Both the position numbers and the translations under genes were made by a program. This document shows positions 18,256-26,033 of a DNA stretch of 34,264 nt, one piece after another. The first letter of the stretch is position 1. Each line of letters starts with the position of its first letter. The DNA is from Erysipelotrichaceae bacterium. GTDB lineage: Bacteria > Bacillota_I > Bacilli_A > Erysipelotrichales > Erysipelotrichaceae. A model generated the notes under the pieces. That model did not search any database. It was not told the origin of the DNA and saw nothing but the letters and a program-made list of their open reading frames with translations. Location: the NCBI GenBank assembly GCA_015058845.1, contig SVBO01000010.1, positions 1 to 34,264 on the forward strand, given 5' to 3'.

Positions 18256-18879
18256 TTATAGATCAAACAATGTAGGAGTTACCATACTCTTCACTGGTTC
18301 AAAGGTAGTGCGATGGATCGGACTGACTCCTAGTGTATGAAGAGCTTCGATGTGCTTCTTAGTCCCATATCCTTTATGAGAGGAGAAGTCATAGCCTGGA
18401 TATACTCTATCATATTCTTGCATGATCTTATCCCTAGTGACCTTTGCACATATACTAGCCGCTGCGATACTGATCGATAATTGATCTCCTTTAACTAGAC
18501 TATCTACTGGATACTTACAATTTGGTAATGGCATCGCATCACTTAACACACCATGGATCTGTGTATAGATCATATCTACACAGGATTGCATTGCTTCTTG
18601 TGTGACTTTATAGATATTAGATGCATCGATCTCTTTGCGATCTACGATTCTGATCACATAGGCTAATGCATCTTTCTTGATCACTTCAAATAACTCATTA
18701 CGTTTCTTTTCACTCAGTTTCTTAGAGTCATAGATCCCCTCATGGGTATAGCCAATTGGAAATACGACTCCTGCTACTACGACAGGACCTGCAATAGGAC
18801 CTCTTCCTGCTTCATCTAAGCCTATTACGAATTGTCCTTTCTCCCAATAAGGTAGTTCAAAGGAATTACCTGCTTCCAT
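18256..18879 (-). CDS. rnhB: ribonuclease HII
   Basis: Removes ribonucleotides from DNA and cleaves RNA in RNA-DNA hybrids. It has 207 residues. The catalytic motif GLDEAGRGPIAGPVVVA has Asp22 and Glu23. VDSLVKGDQLSISIAAASICAKVTRD supplies the further acidic residues, and HKGYGTKKHIEAL and HRTTFEPVK are typical. The ATG overlaps the end of rbgA by 14 bases, with GGGAGG as ribosome site. The rbgA-rnhB pair is conserved in Bacillota. Confidence 0.97.
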   Translation of the reverse strand: MEAGNSFELPYWEKGQFVIGLDEAGRGPIAGPVVVAGVVFPIGYTHEGIYDSKKLSEKKRNELFEVIKKDALAYVIRIVDRKEIDASNIYKVTQEAMQSCVDMIYTQIHGVLSDAMPLPNCKYPVDSLVKGDQLSISIAAASICAKVTRDKIMQEYDRVYPGYDFSSHKGYGTKKHIEALHTLGVSPIHRTTFEPVKSMVTPTLFDL

Positions 18880-19720
18880 CTGCTACCTCCCAAGAAATAG
18901 GCCCTAACATGTTATCTCTGATCTCACGAATGACCATATCTCTTGTTCTCTCAATATCGATCTCTCCCCCACTCTTCAATAACTTACGACTAGTACCGAT
19001 ACGTTGTAGTAATTCCATATGATCTTCACATACCTCGATCTCATAGCGTTTCTCTAATAAGTGTGGATAATGTTTCGCTAGATATGTTAATGCGAATTCA
19101 GTCACTTCTTCCTTTGGTAAGATCTCATCTTTGATCGCGCCACTCACTGCTAATCTAAGAGCAGTTTCTGTATCATCGAATTTAGGCCATAATACACCTG
19201 GTGTATCTAGTAATTCGAATACATTATTAACTTTGATCCACTTAGTAGACTTAGTCACACCTGGTCTATCACCTGTATCAGCTGCTTTACGTTTCGCAAG
19301 ACGATTGATCAAGGTAGATTTACCTACATTGGGAATACCAATGATCATAGCTCTAATAGAACGATTACGGATCCCTTTACGAGCATATCTCTCTAACTTT
19401 TCTTTTAGTAAGAATGTAGAGGCATCTAGGATCTCTTGTACATTTAGATTTCCATTGATATTGTATGCTAGTGCTTTAGTAGTCTGTGTATTTAGTATAT
19501 TCAACCATTCTTTTGTACACTTAGCTTCTGCTTTATCAGCCTTTGTTAAGATCAGTAAACGTGGTTTATCTTTCGTAATATCCTGTAAAAGTGGATTTGC
19601 ACTAGATTTTGGTAAACGTGCATCTCTTAATTCAATGATCATATCGACCATCTTGATCTTTTCTTCCATCTCCCTTTTAGCCTTAGTCATATGCCCAGGG
19701 AACCATTGTATTTGTGCCAT
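18866..19720 (-). CDS. rbgA: ribosome biogenesis GTPase RbgA (YlqF)
   Basis: Circularly permuted GTPase needed for late maturation of the 50S subunit. It has 284 residues. The motif order is permuted as expected: G4 ILTKADKAE (about 54-62) comes before G1 GIPNVGKSTLINRL (about 128-141) and G3 LLDTPGVLWPKF. The N-terminal IQWFPGHMTKAKREMEEKI is characteristic, and GDRPGVTKSTKW contains the G2 threonine. In Bacillus it follows rplS directly; here it sits between lepB and rnhB. Confidence 0.96.
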   Translation of the reverse strand: MAQIQWFPGHMTKAKREMEEKIKMVDMIIELRDARLPKSSANPLLQDITKDKPRLLILTKADKAEAKCTKEWLNILNTQTTKALAYNINGNLNVQEILDASTFLLKEKLERYARKGIRNRSIRAMIIGIPNVGKSTLINRLAKRKAADTGDRPGVTKSTKWIKVNNVFELLDTPGVLWPKFDDTETALRLAVSGAIKDEILPKEEVTEFALTYLAKHYPHLLEKRYEIEVCEDHMELLQRIGTSRKLLKSGGEIDIERTRDMVIREIRDNMLGPISWEVADGSR

Positions 19721-19728
19721 ACTACCTC

Positions 19729-20373
19729 CTATTTAATACCGAAATTATAGAAAGGATACACTACGAATGTACCTTTACTTTCGATTTGTTCTAATGTTAC
19801 AGGTCCAAAGATACGTGAATCACTAGATTTAGGTCTATTATCCCCTACTACAAAATACTCATTCTCTTGTAAGGTAACAGGCCCATAGTTATCCGTGAAG
19901 TTATCATTCATCAACATCGACATCTCATTACAATAGTCTTTGTCTAAGAAATCCTCACTCACAACTACACCATCAACATATAATTGATTATCTAGATATT
20001 CAATAGTTTCATTCGGTAGACCTATCACACGTTTGATCACGTATTCATTCAAACTCTCTTCATATAAGACAACTATATCAAATCTCTCTACACCCCCTAC
20101 ACTATAACTAAAGATATTAGAGAACCCAATATCTCCATGATGGATCGTTGGGTACATACTAGAACCATCTACTTTGATCGGTTTAAAGATGAATGTGGCT
20201 ACTACATATGAGATCAGGAAGCATACGCAGATATCTCGCATCAATGATAGTACATCGATCACTATATTAGTATCTTTATACTTTTTCTTCTTAGTTTCTT
20301 TAGAAAGATCAGATGTTTTCTCTTTTACTTCTTCTACCTCAACTTCAGTAATTTCTACTTCTCTCTCTTCCAT
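19729..20373 (-). CDS. lepB: type I signal peptidase
   Basis: Membrane-bound serine protease that removes signal peptides from secreted proteins. It has 214 residues. An unusually charged cytoplasmic leader (about 1-36, rich in Glu then Lys) precedes one membrane helix (about 38-62). The catalytic serine is Ser72 in VDGSSMYPT and the general base is Lys114 in YVIKRVIG. The later box VVGDNRPKSSDSRIFGPV is intact. The single membrane segment places it in the Gram-positive Sip group. It heads lepB-rbgA-rnhB; its promoter lies back-to-back with that of the S24 repressor. Confidence 0.96.
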   Translation of the reverse strand: MEEREVEITEVEVEEVKEKTSDLSKETKKKKYKDTNIVIDVLSLMRDICVCFLISYVVATFIFKPIKVDGSSMYPTIHHGDIGFSNIFSYSVGGVERFDIVVLYEESLNEYVIKRVIGLPNETIEYLDNQLYVDGVVVSEDFLDKDYCNEMSMLMNDNFTDNYGPVTLQENEYFVVGDNRPKSSDSRIFGPVTLEQIESKGTFVVYPFYNFGIK

Positions 20374-20402
20374 ATAGTTATCCCCTTCTTACGAATACCT
20401 AT

Positions 20403-20431
20403 AGTATACCAAAGTGTTGGCGGAAAGACAA
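20403..20431 (-). promoter_or_regulatory. lepB promoter
   Basis: The -35 TTGTCT (20431-20426), a 17-base spacer and TATACT (20408-20403) preceded by TGG make an extended -10. Confidence 0.75.
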
Positions 20432-20484
20432 CATTCTTCCCAATATCTACATTTTGTTGATTTTATGTGTTTTGTGGTATGTTC

Positions 20485-20495
20485 CATGGTATAAT
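20485..20495 (+). promoter_or_regulatory. promoter of the S24-type repressor gene
   Basis: TGGTATAAT (hexamer 20490-20495) is an extended -10 with no good -35. The hexamer TGGTAT occurs twice, 12 bases apart (20475 and 20487), overlapping the promoter; this could be an operator half-site or chance. Confidence 0.6.
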
Positions 20496-20519
20496 GATAG
20501 TAATATAGGGGGTAAACTC

Positions 20520-21122
20520 ATGCAAAGTGTAGGAAAGAATATTAAGTATCAACGTAAGAAAGCACATCTTTCTCAAGAAGATCTAGCGAATATGTTACAA
20601 TTAAGTACTAAGGCGATTTCCTCTTGGGAGATCGACCGTACGGAGCCTAGTAGTAAGAAATTAAAGGAGTTATGTAGTATCTTTCAATGTTCTAGTGATG
20701 AATTATTATTTGGTGAGTCGATCGCTTCTTTGATATATGTTCCTTTGTATGATGATATCTCTTGTGGTAAGGGTTCTTTCGTGTTAGATATGGCTGAGAG
20801 AACTGTGTCTATTTCTTCTTCTTTATTAGGAAATCATAAGAAATACTTTGCTCAGTATGCTAAGGGTGATTCTATGATCGAGGAGCATATTCAAGAGGGA
20901 GATCTATTGATCTTTGAACAGTGTGATGTATTGGAGAATGGAGAGATCGGTTGTTTCGTGATCGATGAGGATGTTGCTACTTGTAAGAAGTATTATAGAG
21001 ATCTGAGTAGTAACGTAATTCTTTTACAGCCTGCGAATTCTTCATATTCTCCTATTATTGTTTCTTCAGATTCTATATTCCGTATTATTGGTAGGTTACA
21101 TACAGTGATCAGAAGGTATTGA
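20520..21122 (+). CDS. XRE-family repressor with S24 (LexA-like) self-cleavage domain, HdiR-like
   Basis: I start at the ATG at 20520 (200 residues) after AGGGGG; the frame is open further upstream, but that part covers the promoter. Residues 5-62 are a Cro/CI helix-turn-helix (KNIKYQRKKAHLSQEDLANM... STKAISSWE). Residues 72-198 are an S24 peptidase fold: putative cleavage point Cys82-Gly83 (DDISCGKG), catalytic Ser118 (AKGDSMIEE) and Lys156 (VATCKKYY). The layout matches HdiR/CI-type repressors that inactivate themselves when RecA filaments form. It is chromosomal, with no phage or damage-repair genes adjacent, so its targets are unknown. It runs opposite to the surrounding genes. Confidence 0.85.
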   Translation: MQSVGKNIKYQRKKAHLSQEDLANMLQLSTKAISSWEIDRTEPSSKKLKELCSIFQCSSDELLFGESIASLIYVPLYDDISCGKGSFVLDMAERTVSISSSLLGNHKKYFAQYAKGDSMIEEHIQEGDLLIFEQCDVLENGEIGCFVIDEDVATCKKYYRDLSSNVILLQPANSSYSPIIVSSDSIFRIIGRLHTVIRRY

Positions 21123-21153
21123 TCTCACTTTTCAACATTTATTATAATATCTC

Positions 21154-21184
21154 TTGACTAGCCCCTTACTGGTTCGTTTACGAT
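21154..21184 (+). promoter_or_regulatory. possible MerR-type promoter with long spacer
   Basis: TTGACT (21154-21159) and TACGAT (21179-21184) are 19 bases apart, the stretched spacing typical of promoters that MerR proteins activate. No clear dyad is visible between the boxes. Confidence 0.4.
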
Positions 21185-21203
21185 ATTCTTGGAGGTGAGC
21201 TAT

Positions 21204-22070
21204 ATGTTGATCCATGAGATCGCTAAAGAATGTGGTATTACAAAGAAGGCTGTACAGTATTATGTAGACGAGGGACTATTATTCCCTACTATTCTAGAGA
21301 ATGGGTATAAAGACTTTTGTAATGAGGATAGGAAGGCATTGAAAAAGATCGTATTGTATCGTAAACTTGGGTTAAGTGTCCAGGAGATCAAGGTACTTCA
21401 AAAGGATCCTACGAAACTAGATCACATGATCCATCAAAGAGTATTAGATATAGAATATCAGAGAGTAAAACTACAATTATTGAATAGAATTCAAATGGGT
21501 GACGTAATAGAAGATCTTGAACAAGAAATCTATTCTATTAATCCAAATAGCATGATTATTCAAAGATTACTAGAATTATTTCCAAGTTATTATGGAAGAT
21601 TTCTTAGTTTCCACTTCTCACGTTTTCTAACGCATGAGATCGAAACTACAGAACAAATGAAAGCCTTCCAAGATATCATTGAATTCTTGGATGATCTTCC
21701 TGATATTGATCTACCAGAAGATCTGCAACAGTATTTACATGAATATTCATTAGAAGATCAAGATATGATCCAAGATATTCTTCAAAATCAAGAAGATGCA
21801 TTGAAAGATATAGAAGCATTCATGTTGAATAATAGTCAGATCATAGAAGACTATTATAGGATCAAGCAAACAGAAGAGTATATGAATACTCCTGCATATC
21901 GATTGATGGTGTATATGAAGTCTATATGTACGAATAGTGGGTATTATGATATATTCATACCTGCTATGAGAAAACTTAGTCCAACGTATAATGCGTATTA
22001 CAATCAACTTATGGAAGCAAATAAAAAGTTTATAGAGATCTATCCAGAGTATTCTAATATCGATTCATAA
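21204..22070 (+). CDS. MerR-family transcriptional regulator with long helical C-terminus
   Basis: I choose the ATG at 21204 (288 residues), five bases after GGAGGTGA; an upstream TTG overlaps that site. Residues 1-70 form the MerR winged helix (LIHEIAKECGITKKAVQYYVDEGLL, then YRKLGLSVQEIKVLQ). The dimerisation helix follows (about 80-110). The remaining ~180 residues are acidic and helical, with many aromatic residues and no cysteine cluster or recognisable ligand-binding family, so the signal is unknown. It lies 80 bases after the S24 repressor on the same strand and ends at a terminator shared with ansA. Confidence 0.85.
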   Translation: MLIHEIAKECGITKKAVQYYVDEGLLFPTILENGYKDFCNEDRKALKKIVLYRKLGLSVQEIKVLQKDPTKLDHMIHQRVLDIEYQRVKLQLLNRIQMGDVIEDLEQEIYSINPNSMIIQRLLELFPSYYGRFLSFHFSRFLTHEIETTEQMKAFQDIIEFLDDLPDIDLPEDLQQYLHEYSLEDQDMIQDILQNQEDALKDIEAFMLNNSQIIEDYYRIKQTEEYMNTPAYRLMVYMKSICTNSGYYDIFIPAMRKLSPTYNAYYNQLMEANKKFIEIYPEYSNIDS

Positions 22071-22079
22071 GTACAAAAT

Positions 22080-22115
22080 AAGACAAAGCAGGATCATCTA
22101 CTTTGTCTTTTCTTT
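22080..22115. terminator. bidirectional terminator between merR-type gene and ansA
   Basis: AAGACAAAG/CTTTGTCTT (9 pairs) has a 12-base loop. The plus strand continues TTTCTTT and the minus strand continues ATTTTGT, so it can serve both converging genes. Confidence 0.8.
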
Positions 22116-22117
22116 AT

Positions 22118-23137
22118 CTATTCATTCATTTCTCCACGTAGATTAGTAGCCATCAGTAACTTAACTCTCTCACTACTATACCCACAACTAAATAAATAAT
22201 ATAACTTAGCGATCGCAGCCTCGATCGTCATATCACTCGCAGAAATAGCCCCAGAACGTGCTAATTCACTACTAGTAGCATATGTCCCTAGAGTAGTTCC
22301 TCCTCTTTGACATTGCGATGTCACTAAGATGATCGTATCATTATCTGCTAATTTACGGATCCCTTCTACTAAAGCTTTGTTATTCGATGGTATATTTCCA
22401 CTACCAAAGGCTTCTAATACAACAGCTTTCAAATTACTATTGATCATACTTTCAAATAATTCAAATTGTAATCCTGGAATGATCTTTAAAACACCAATAG
22501 GAACTGGTTTAAACTCAGTTAATTGGAAATACTTGGGTCTACTTGGTAGACTCATAGCCTTCTCATCATAATGAATATCGATCCCTACTTCTGCTAGAGG
22601 TGGATGATCTGGAGAACCAAAGGCACGTAATTCATCAGAAGATACTTTAGTAGAACGATTACCACGTAGTAACTTACCACCAAAATAGATACATACTTCA
22701 CACACTTGTCCCTCTCCAGCGATCACGATCGAGTTGATCAGATTATCTCTACCATCACTTCTCAGTTCACATAAAGGGATCTGAGCACCTGTAAATACAA
22801 TAGGTTTATTTAAGCCTTCTAACATAAAGGATAAGGCAGAGGCACTATATGCCATAGTATCTGTACCATGTAGTACGACAAATCCATCATAGTCATTATA
22901 GCGATCAGCGATTACTTTCCCAATAGCATTCCATTGTTCTAATGCAATATTAGAGGAGTCTAGTAATGGATCGAATTCTACGATATCCCACTTAGGAAGT
23001 GTAGGACTTTGTAGTTGATGGATCTCATTGAGTAATACGGATAGATAATCCTTCTTAGGAGCATATCCGTGCTCTGTGGATACCATTCCGATCGTACCCC
23101 CTGTGTATAATATACATACTTTCTTATTGGATATCAT
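22118..23137 (-). CDS. ansA: L-asparaginase, type I cytosolic
   Basis: Hydrolyses asparagine to aspartate and ammonia. I choose the ATG at 23137, with AAAGGAGG ten bases upstream, giving 339 residues as in E. coli AnsA (338). The frame stays open to 23233, but that part contains the promoter. The nucleophile loop ILYTGGTIGM (Thr12, Thr15) and the second threonine motif VVLHGTDTMAYSASALSFML are intact, as are FTGAQIPLCELRSDGRDN and EAFGSGNIPSN. There is no signal peptide, so it acts in the cytoplasm. It is transcribed alone. Confidence 0.94.
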   Translation of the reverse strand: MISNKKVCILYTGGTIGMVSTEHGYAPKKDYLSVLLNEIHQLQSPTLPKWDIVEFDPLLDSSNIALEQWNAIGKVIADRYNDYDGFVVLHGTDTMAYSASALSFMLEGLNKPIVFTGAQIPLCELRSDGRDNLINSIVIAGEGQVCEVCIYFGGKLLRGNRSTKVSSDELRAFGSPDHPPLAEVGIDIHYDEKAMSLPSRPKYFQLTEFKPVPIGVLKIIPGLQFELFESMINSNLKAVVLEAFGSGNIPSNNKALVEGIRKLADNDTIILVTSQCQRGGTTLGTYATSSELARSGAISASDMTIEAAIAKLYYLFSCGYSSERVKLLMATNLRGEMNE

Positions 23138-23183
23138 AGAAAGAACCTCCTTTAGATGTGGATAAGTGATCTTTTTCTTTTCA

Positions 23184-23212
23184 ATTATACTCTGTAAAGC
23201 GTCTAAAAGCAA
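23184..23212 (-). promoter_or_regulatory. ansA promoter
   Basis: TTGCTT (23212-23207), a 17-base spacer and TATAAT (23189-23184) lie just downstream of the kinase gene's terminator. Confidence 0.65.
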
Positions 23213-23238
23213 GAAGACCTCGGTATACACCAAGGTCT
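23205..23238 (-). terminator. intrinsic terminator after the PfkB-family kinase gene
   Basis: The 10-pair stem AGACCTTGGT/ACCGAGGTCT (one G-U) has a 4-base loop and is followed by TCTTGCTTTT. The tail overlaps the ansA -35 box. Confidence 0.75.
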
Positions 23239-23243
23239 AATTC

Positions 23244-24176
23244 TTATTCCTCAACATCAATATCTAGTCCTAATTCACGTGGTAAGAATCTAGGACATAC
23301 ATTCTCTTTAGACGTAATTACAGTAGCAGCTAGATGAGTACCGATCTCTACAGCCTCAGCTAATGTCTTTCCATAAGTAAGACCCACAGCTACACCAGCA
23401 CAGAATGAATCCCCTGCACCAGTAGTATCGATCACATGTACCTTACGAGCTGGACATACTCCCTTATTTCCCTTACAATCAGCATAGACAGAACCCTTAT
23501 CTCCCATAGTAACGACCATAGACTTCAGATTACCAGCAATTACTTTCTTAGATAATACATCACATAACGCTTCTGCAGAATAATCAGAATAATCGTCTGC
23601 AAATAATACACCAGCTTCTTGTAGATTACAGATAAAACATTCATATTTCTGTAAGAAATCACGTCTTTCTGTCACTAATGGCATATTAGAAACGATCGCG
23701 AAGATCTTCTTATTATACTTTTCAGCTAATTGGAATACCTTCTTCATTAAGTTCTTCTCAATATCAGCCTCTAGAACGATTGAATCACATTGAGAAATGA
23801 TCTCATCCCCCTTCTCTTCTAACATCTCTAGAATTGGTAGAAGAATAGGACGCTGAGAAATAGAACCTGCTACATCTCCATTACTATCAAATACAGCTAA
23901 CCAAGTACCCATGCCTTGTGGTTTCTTCTGCATATACTTGATATTTACCTTATGATTCGCTAACTTCTGTAATACCGCTTCCCCAAGAGGTGTATCATCT
24001 ACGATTCCTACAAATGTAGGTCTTAGTTCCATGTTAGCGATATCTTCTACTACGTTTCTACTAACACCCCCATGGATATACTTTACATATCCTGCATTTC
24101 TACCATTTGGTGTATAATTATCATTTGGAAATCCCTTAATATCCACGAATGTGGCACCAATTACTACAATACCCAT
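23244..24176 (-). CDS. PfkB/ribokinase-family kinase, possibly pseudouridine kinase-like
   Basis: ATP-dependent sugar or nucleoside kinase; substrate not established. It has 310 residues. The N-terminal IVVIGATFVDIKGF and the glycine pair in HGGVSRNVVEDIANM (about 36-50) are the first family signature; this form (GGVxRNVxE) resembles pseudouridine kinases more than ribokinases or fructokinases. The second signature, DTTGAGDSFCAGVAVGL, holds the catalytic aspartate. The start has a GAGGG site. It lies between rplS and ansA with terminators on either side, so it is probably a single-gene unit. The promoter is unclear; TGGTAATAT at 24211-24203 is the best candidate. Confidence 0.85.
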   Translation of the reverse strand: MGIVVIGATFVDIKGFPNDNYTPNGRNAGYVKYIHGGVSRNVVEDIANMELRPTFVGIVDDTPLGEAVLQKLANHKVNIKYMQKKPQGMGTWLAVFDSNGDVAGSISQRPILLPILEMLEEKGDEIISQCDSIVLEADIEKNLMKKVFQLAEKYNKKIFAIVSNMPLVTERRDFLQKYECFICNLQEAGVLFADDYSDYSAEALCDVLSKKVIAGNLKSMVVTMGDKGSVYADCKGNKGVCPARKVHVIDTTGAGDSFCAGVAVGLTYGKTLAEAVEIGTHLAATVITSKENVCPRFLPRELGLDIDVEE

Positions 24177-24242
24177 ACTTTATCCCTCACTATATATGTA
24201 ATATATTACCACATAAATCACCTGAAATAAATATTAAGAATA

Positions 24243-24267
24243 AAGAAAAAACCGCATTATATGCGGT
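24243..24267 (-). terminator. intrinsic terminator after rplS
   Basis: The perfect 7-pair stem ACCGCAT/ATGCGGT has a 3-base loop and is followed by TTTTTTCTTT. Confidence 0.9.
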
Positions 24268-24274
24268 TAATTTC

Positions 24275-24625
24275 TTATTTACGGATTTCTTTGATACGAG
24301 CAGCCTTACCAGATAAGCCACGAAGATAGAATAATTTGTTTCTTCTAACCTTACCATGACGAACTACTTCGATACGGTCGATGATTGGAGTATGAACTGG
24401 GAAAGTTCTTTCAACACCGATTTGAGAAGAGATCTTACGTACTGTGAAAGTTTCACCAATACCGCTACCTTGACGCTTGATTACAAGACCTTCGAATAAT
24501 TGGATACGAGACTTGTCGCCTTCTTTGATCTTTACATACACCTTAACTGTGTCACCTGATCTGAAAGTAGGGATGTCTGTACGTAATTGAGATTTAGTTA
24601 ATTCGCTTACTAGATTTAAATTCAT
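24275..24625 (-). CDS. rplS: 50S ribosomal protein L19
   Basis: Large-subunit protein at the 30S-50S interface. I choose the ATG at 24625 (116 residues; family about 115), which has AAGGAG upstream; an in-frame ATG ten codons earlier lies inside the leader and has no ribosome site. Recognisable text: [66 protein letters not shown]. It follows trmD, as in most Bacillota, but with its own promoter and leader. Confidence 0.97.
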   Translation of the reverse strand: MNLNLVSELTKSQLRTDIPTFRSGDTVKVYVKIKEGDKSRIQLFEGLVIKRQGSGIGETFTVRKISSQIGVERTFPVHTPIIDRIEVVRHGKVRRNKLFYLRGLSGKAARIKEIRK

Positions 24626-24694
24626 ATTTACACGCTCCTTCTTCTTGATGTTCATGACCGTAAATCGTCAGCGGAACATCCGTTGTCCATAGAC
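24626..24694 (-). promoter_or_regulatory. probable L19 ribosomal protein leader
   Basis: The short transcribed leader of rplS contains the stem CAACGG (24685-24680) / CCGCTG (24674-24669), five pairs with one mismatch, and a 5-base loop. Bacillota rplS genes are known to carry a small autoregulatory L19 leader; the match here is by position and a compact hairpin only. Confidence 0.5.
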
Positions 24695-24700
24695 TAAATA

Positions 24701-24729
24701 ATATTACCATAAAAATATAGATAATTCAA
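24701..24729 (-). promoter_or_regulatory. rplS promoter
   Basis: TTGAAT (24729-24724), a 17-base spacer and TAATAT (24706-24701) preceded by TGG lie between trmD and the rplS leader. Confidence 0.6.
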
Positions 24730-24752
24730 GTATTATTTACATAATTATGCAA

Positions 24753-25481
24753 TTATTTAATGCCTTTATTTTTCTTAATATTTTGAAGCATTTTCAGCTC
24801 CTCTTTCGTAAATTGACGATTCTGTAATAGATCTGGTCTTTTCTCTAAAGTAGTTTCTAAGGACTTCTCTAAACGCCATTTACGAATATTCTCATGATGC
24901 CCTGATAATAATACACTTGGTACTTCATGTCCATCATATACGATCGGTCTAGTATACTGAGGATATTCTAATAGATCATTCTCAAAGGAATCATCATTAC
25001 TACTCTCTGTTCTAATGACACCTTCTTGTAAACGGATCACTGCATCACTTACTACCATAGCCGCGATTTCTCCTCCTGTTAGAACAAAATCCCCGATTGA
25101 TAATTCCTCATCCACATAATTCAGAATACGATGATCAAATCCCTCATAATGACCACATAACAAGATCAAATGCTCATCCTTAGCATATTCTCTAGCAACC
25201 TTCTGATTAAATACTCTTCCACTAGGAGTAAGCATAACTACTTTAGAATTAGGCATACGTACATCCTTTAAACAATCCACGATCGGTTGGCATTGTAAGA
25301 CCATACCTGCTCCACCTCCACATGGAGTATCATCTACACGATGGAATTTATCTGTCGCATATTCACGGAAGTCTACACATTCAAATTCGATCTTCTCATT
25401 GGCTACTGCTCTAGCAATAATAGAATTCTTCAAGAATCCTTCAAACATTGAAGGAAACAGAGTTAAGATCGTTATCTTCAT
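24753..25481 (-). CDS. trmD: tRNA (guanine-37-N1)-methyltransferase
   Basis: Makes m1G37, which prevents frameshifting. It is a SPOUT-fold dimer with a knotted SAM site. It has 242 residues. Visible are ILTLFPSMFEGFLKNSII at the start, DDTPCGGGAGMVLQ, the knot text LLCGHYEGFDHRI (about 112-124), and LSIGDFVLTGGEIAAMV (about 130-146). The start overlaps the rimM stop by 4 bases (ATGA), coupling the two genes. The typical order rimM-trmD-rplS is kept. Confidence 0.97.
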   Translation of the reverse strand: MKITILTLFPSMFEGFLKNSIIARAVANEKIEFECVDFREYATDKFHRVDDTPCGGGAGMVLQCQPIVDCLKDVRMPNSKVVMLTPSGRVFNQKVAREYAKDEHLILLCGHYEGFDHRILNYVDEELSIGDFVLTGGEIAAMVVSDAVIRLQEGVIRTESSNDDSFENDLLEYPQYTRPIVYDGHEVPSVLLSGHHENIRKWRLEKSLETTLEKRPDLLQNRQFTKEELKMLQNIKKNKGIK

Positions 25482-25978
25482 AGTAGACCCTCGATCACTT
25501 GGATCATCATTGTATTCTCTTCTAGATCAATATCTAATACGAATGCATCGACAAGGGGTACTAAGATATCGCTACGTCCTTCTGCTTCGATTCTAATCAC
25601 ATCATTAGCTAGCGTAGACTCAATAGCCTTGACTACTCCTAACACATTATGATCTTGATCTACTGCTTGTAGACCTACTAGTTCAAAGTTATAGTAACTA
25701 CCATCTGCCTTATCACATAGATCCTCTACATCGATCTCTAGGTATTGACCCTTTAACTTTTCTGCTTCTGTAAGAGATGGGAGCTCTTTGAATGTGACTA
25801 ACTCAGTACCCTTGTGTGTACGAGTAGATACTACTGTTAATGGTTTCATAGAAGGTTGCGCTAATAGCTTTACTTCTGGTCTAAAGATCTCTTTACCAAA
25901 GTCATCTAATAGTACTACTTTACATTCTCCTTTGATCCCATGTGTATTAATAATTCTTGCGAAACGAATTTTACTCAT
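25478..25978 (-). CDS. rimM: 16S rRNA processing protein RimM
   Basis: Assembly factor for the 30S head that binds S19. It has 166 residues. The N-terminal domain begins with the typical FARIINTHGIKGECKV; the C-terminal PRC-barrel part shows YYNFELVGLQAVD, VLGVVKAIEST and the final DILVPLVDAFVLDIDLEE. A GGGAGG site precedes the ATG. Just upstream is a hairpin with a U run and no promoter, so transcription must read through from rpsP-khpA. Confidence 0.95.
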   Translation of the reverse strand: MSKIRFARIINTHGIKGECKVVLLDDFGKEIFRPEVKLLAQPSMKPLTVVSTRTHKGTELVTFKELPSLTEAEKLKGQYLEIDVEDLCDKADGSYYNFELVGLQAVDQDHNVLGVVKAIESTLANDVIRIEAEGRSDILVPLVDAFVLDIDLEENTMMIQVIEGLL

Positions 25979-26003
25979 AGTATACCTCCCGTTTTAATTG
26001 ATG

Positions 26004-26027
26004 AAAAAAGTGTGTACATGACACACT
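26004..26027 (-). terminator. internal terminator/attenuator between khpA and rimM
   Basis: The perfect 7-pair stem AGTGTGT/ACACACT has a 5-base loop and is followed by TTTTTTC. Only about 25 bases separate it from rimM. Confidence 0.75.
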
Positions 26028-26033
26028 GTTCTC

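Noticed and set aside
20454-20519. 22-residue upstream extension of the S24 repressor
   Set aside because: It covers the extended -10 promoter; the ATG at 20520 has the ribosome site and starts at the helix-turn-helix domain.
24733-24748. AT-only palindrome ATAATTGCATAATTAT after trmD, possible terminator
   Set aside because: The stem has only A-U pairs and is not followed by a U run; rplS has its own promoter anyway.
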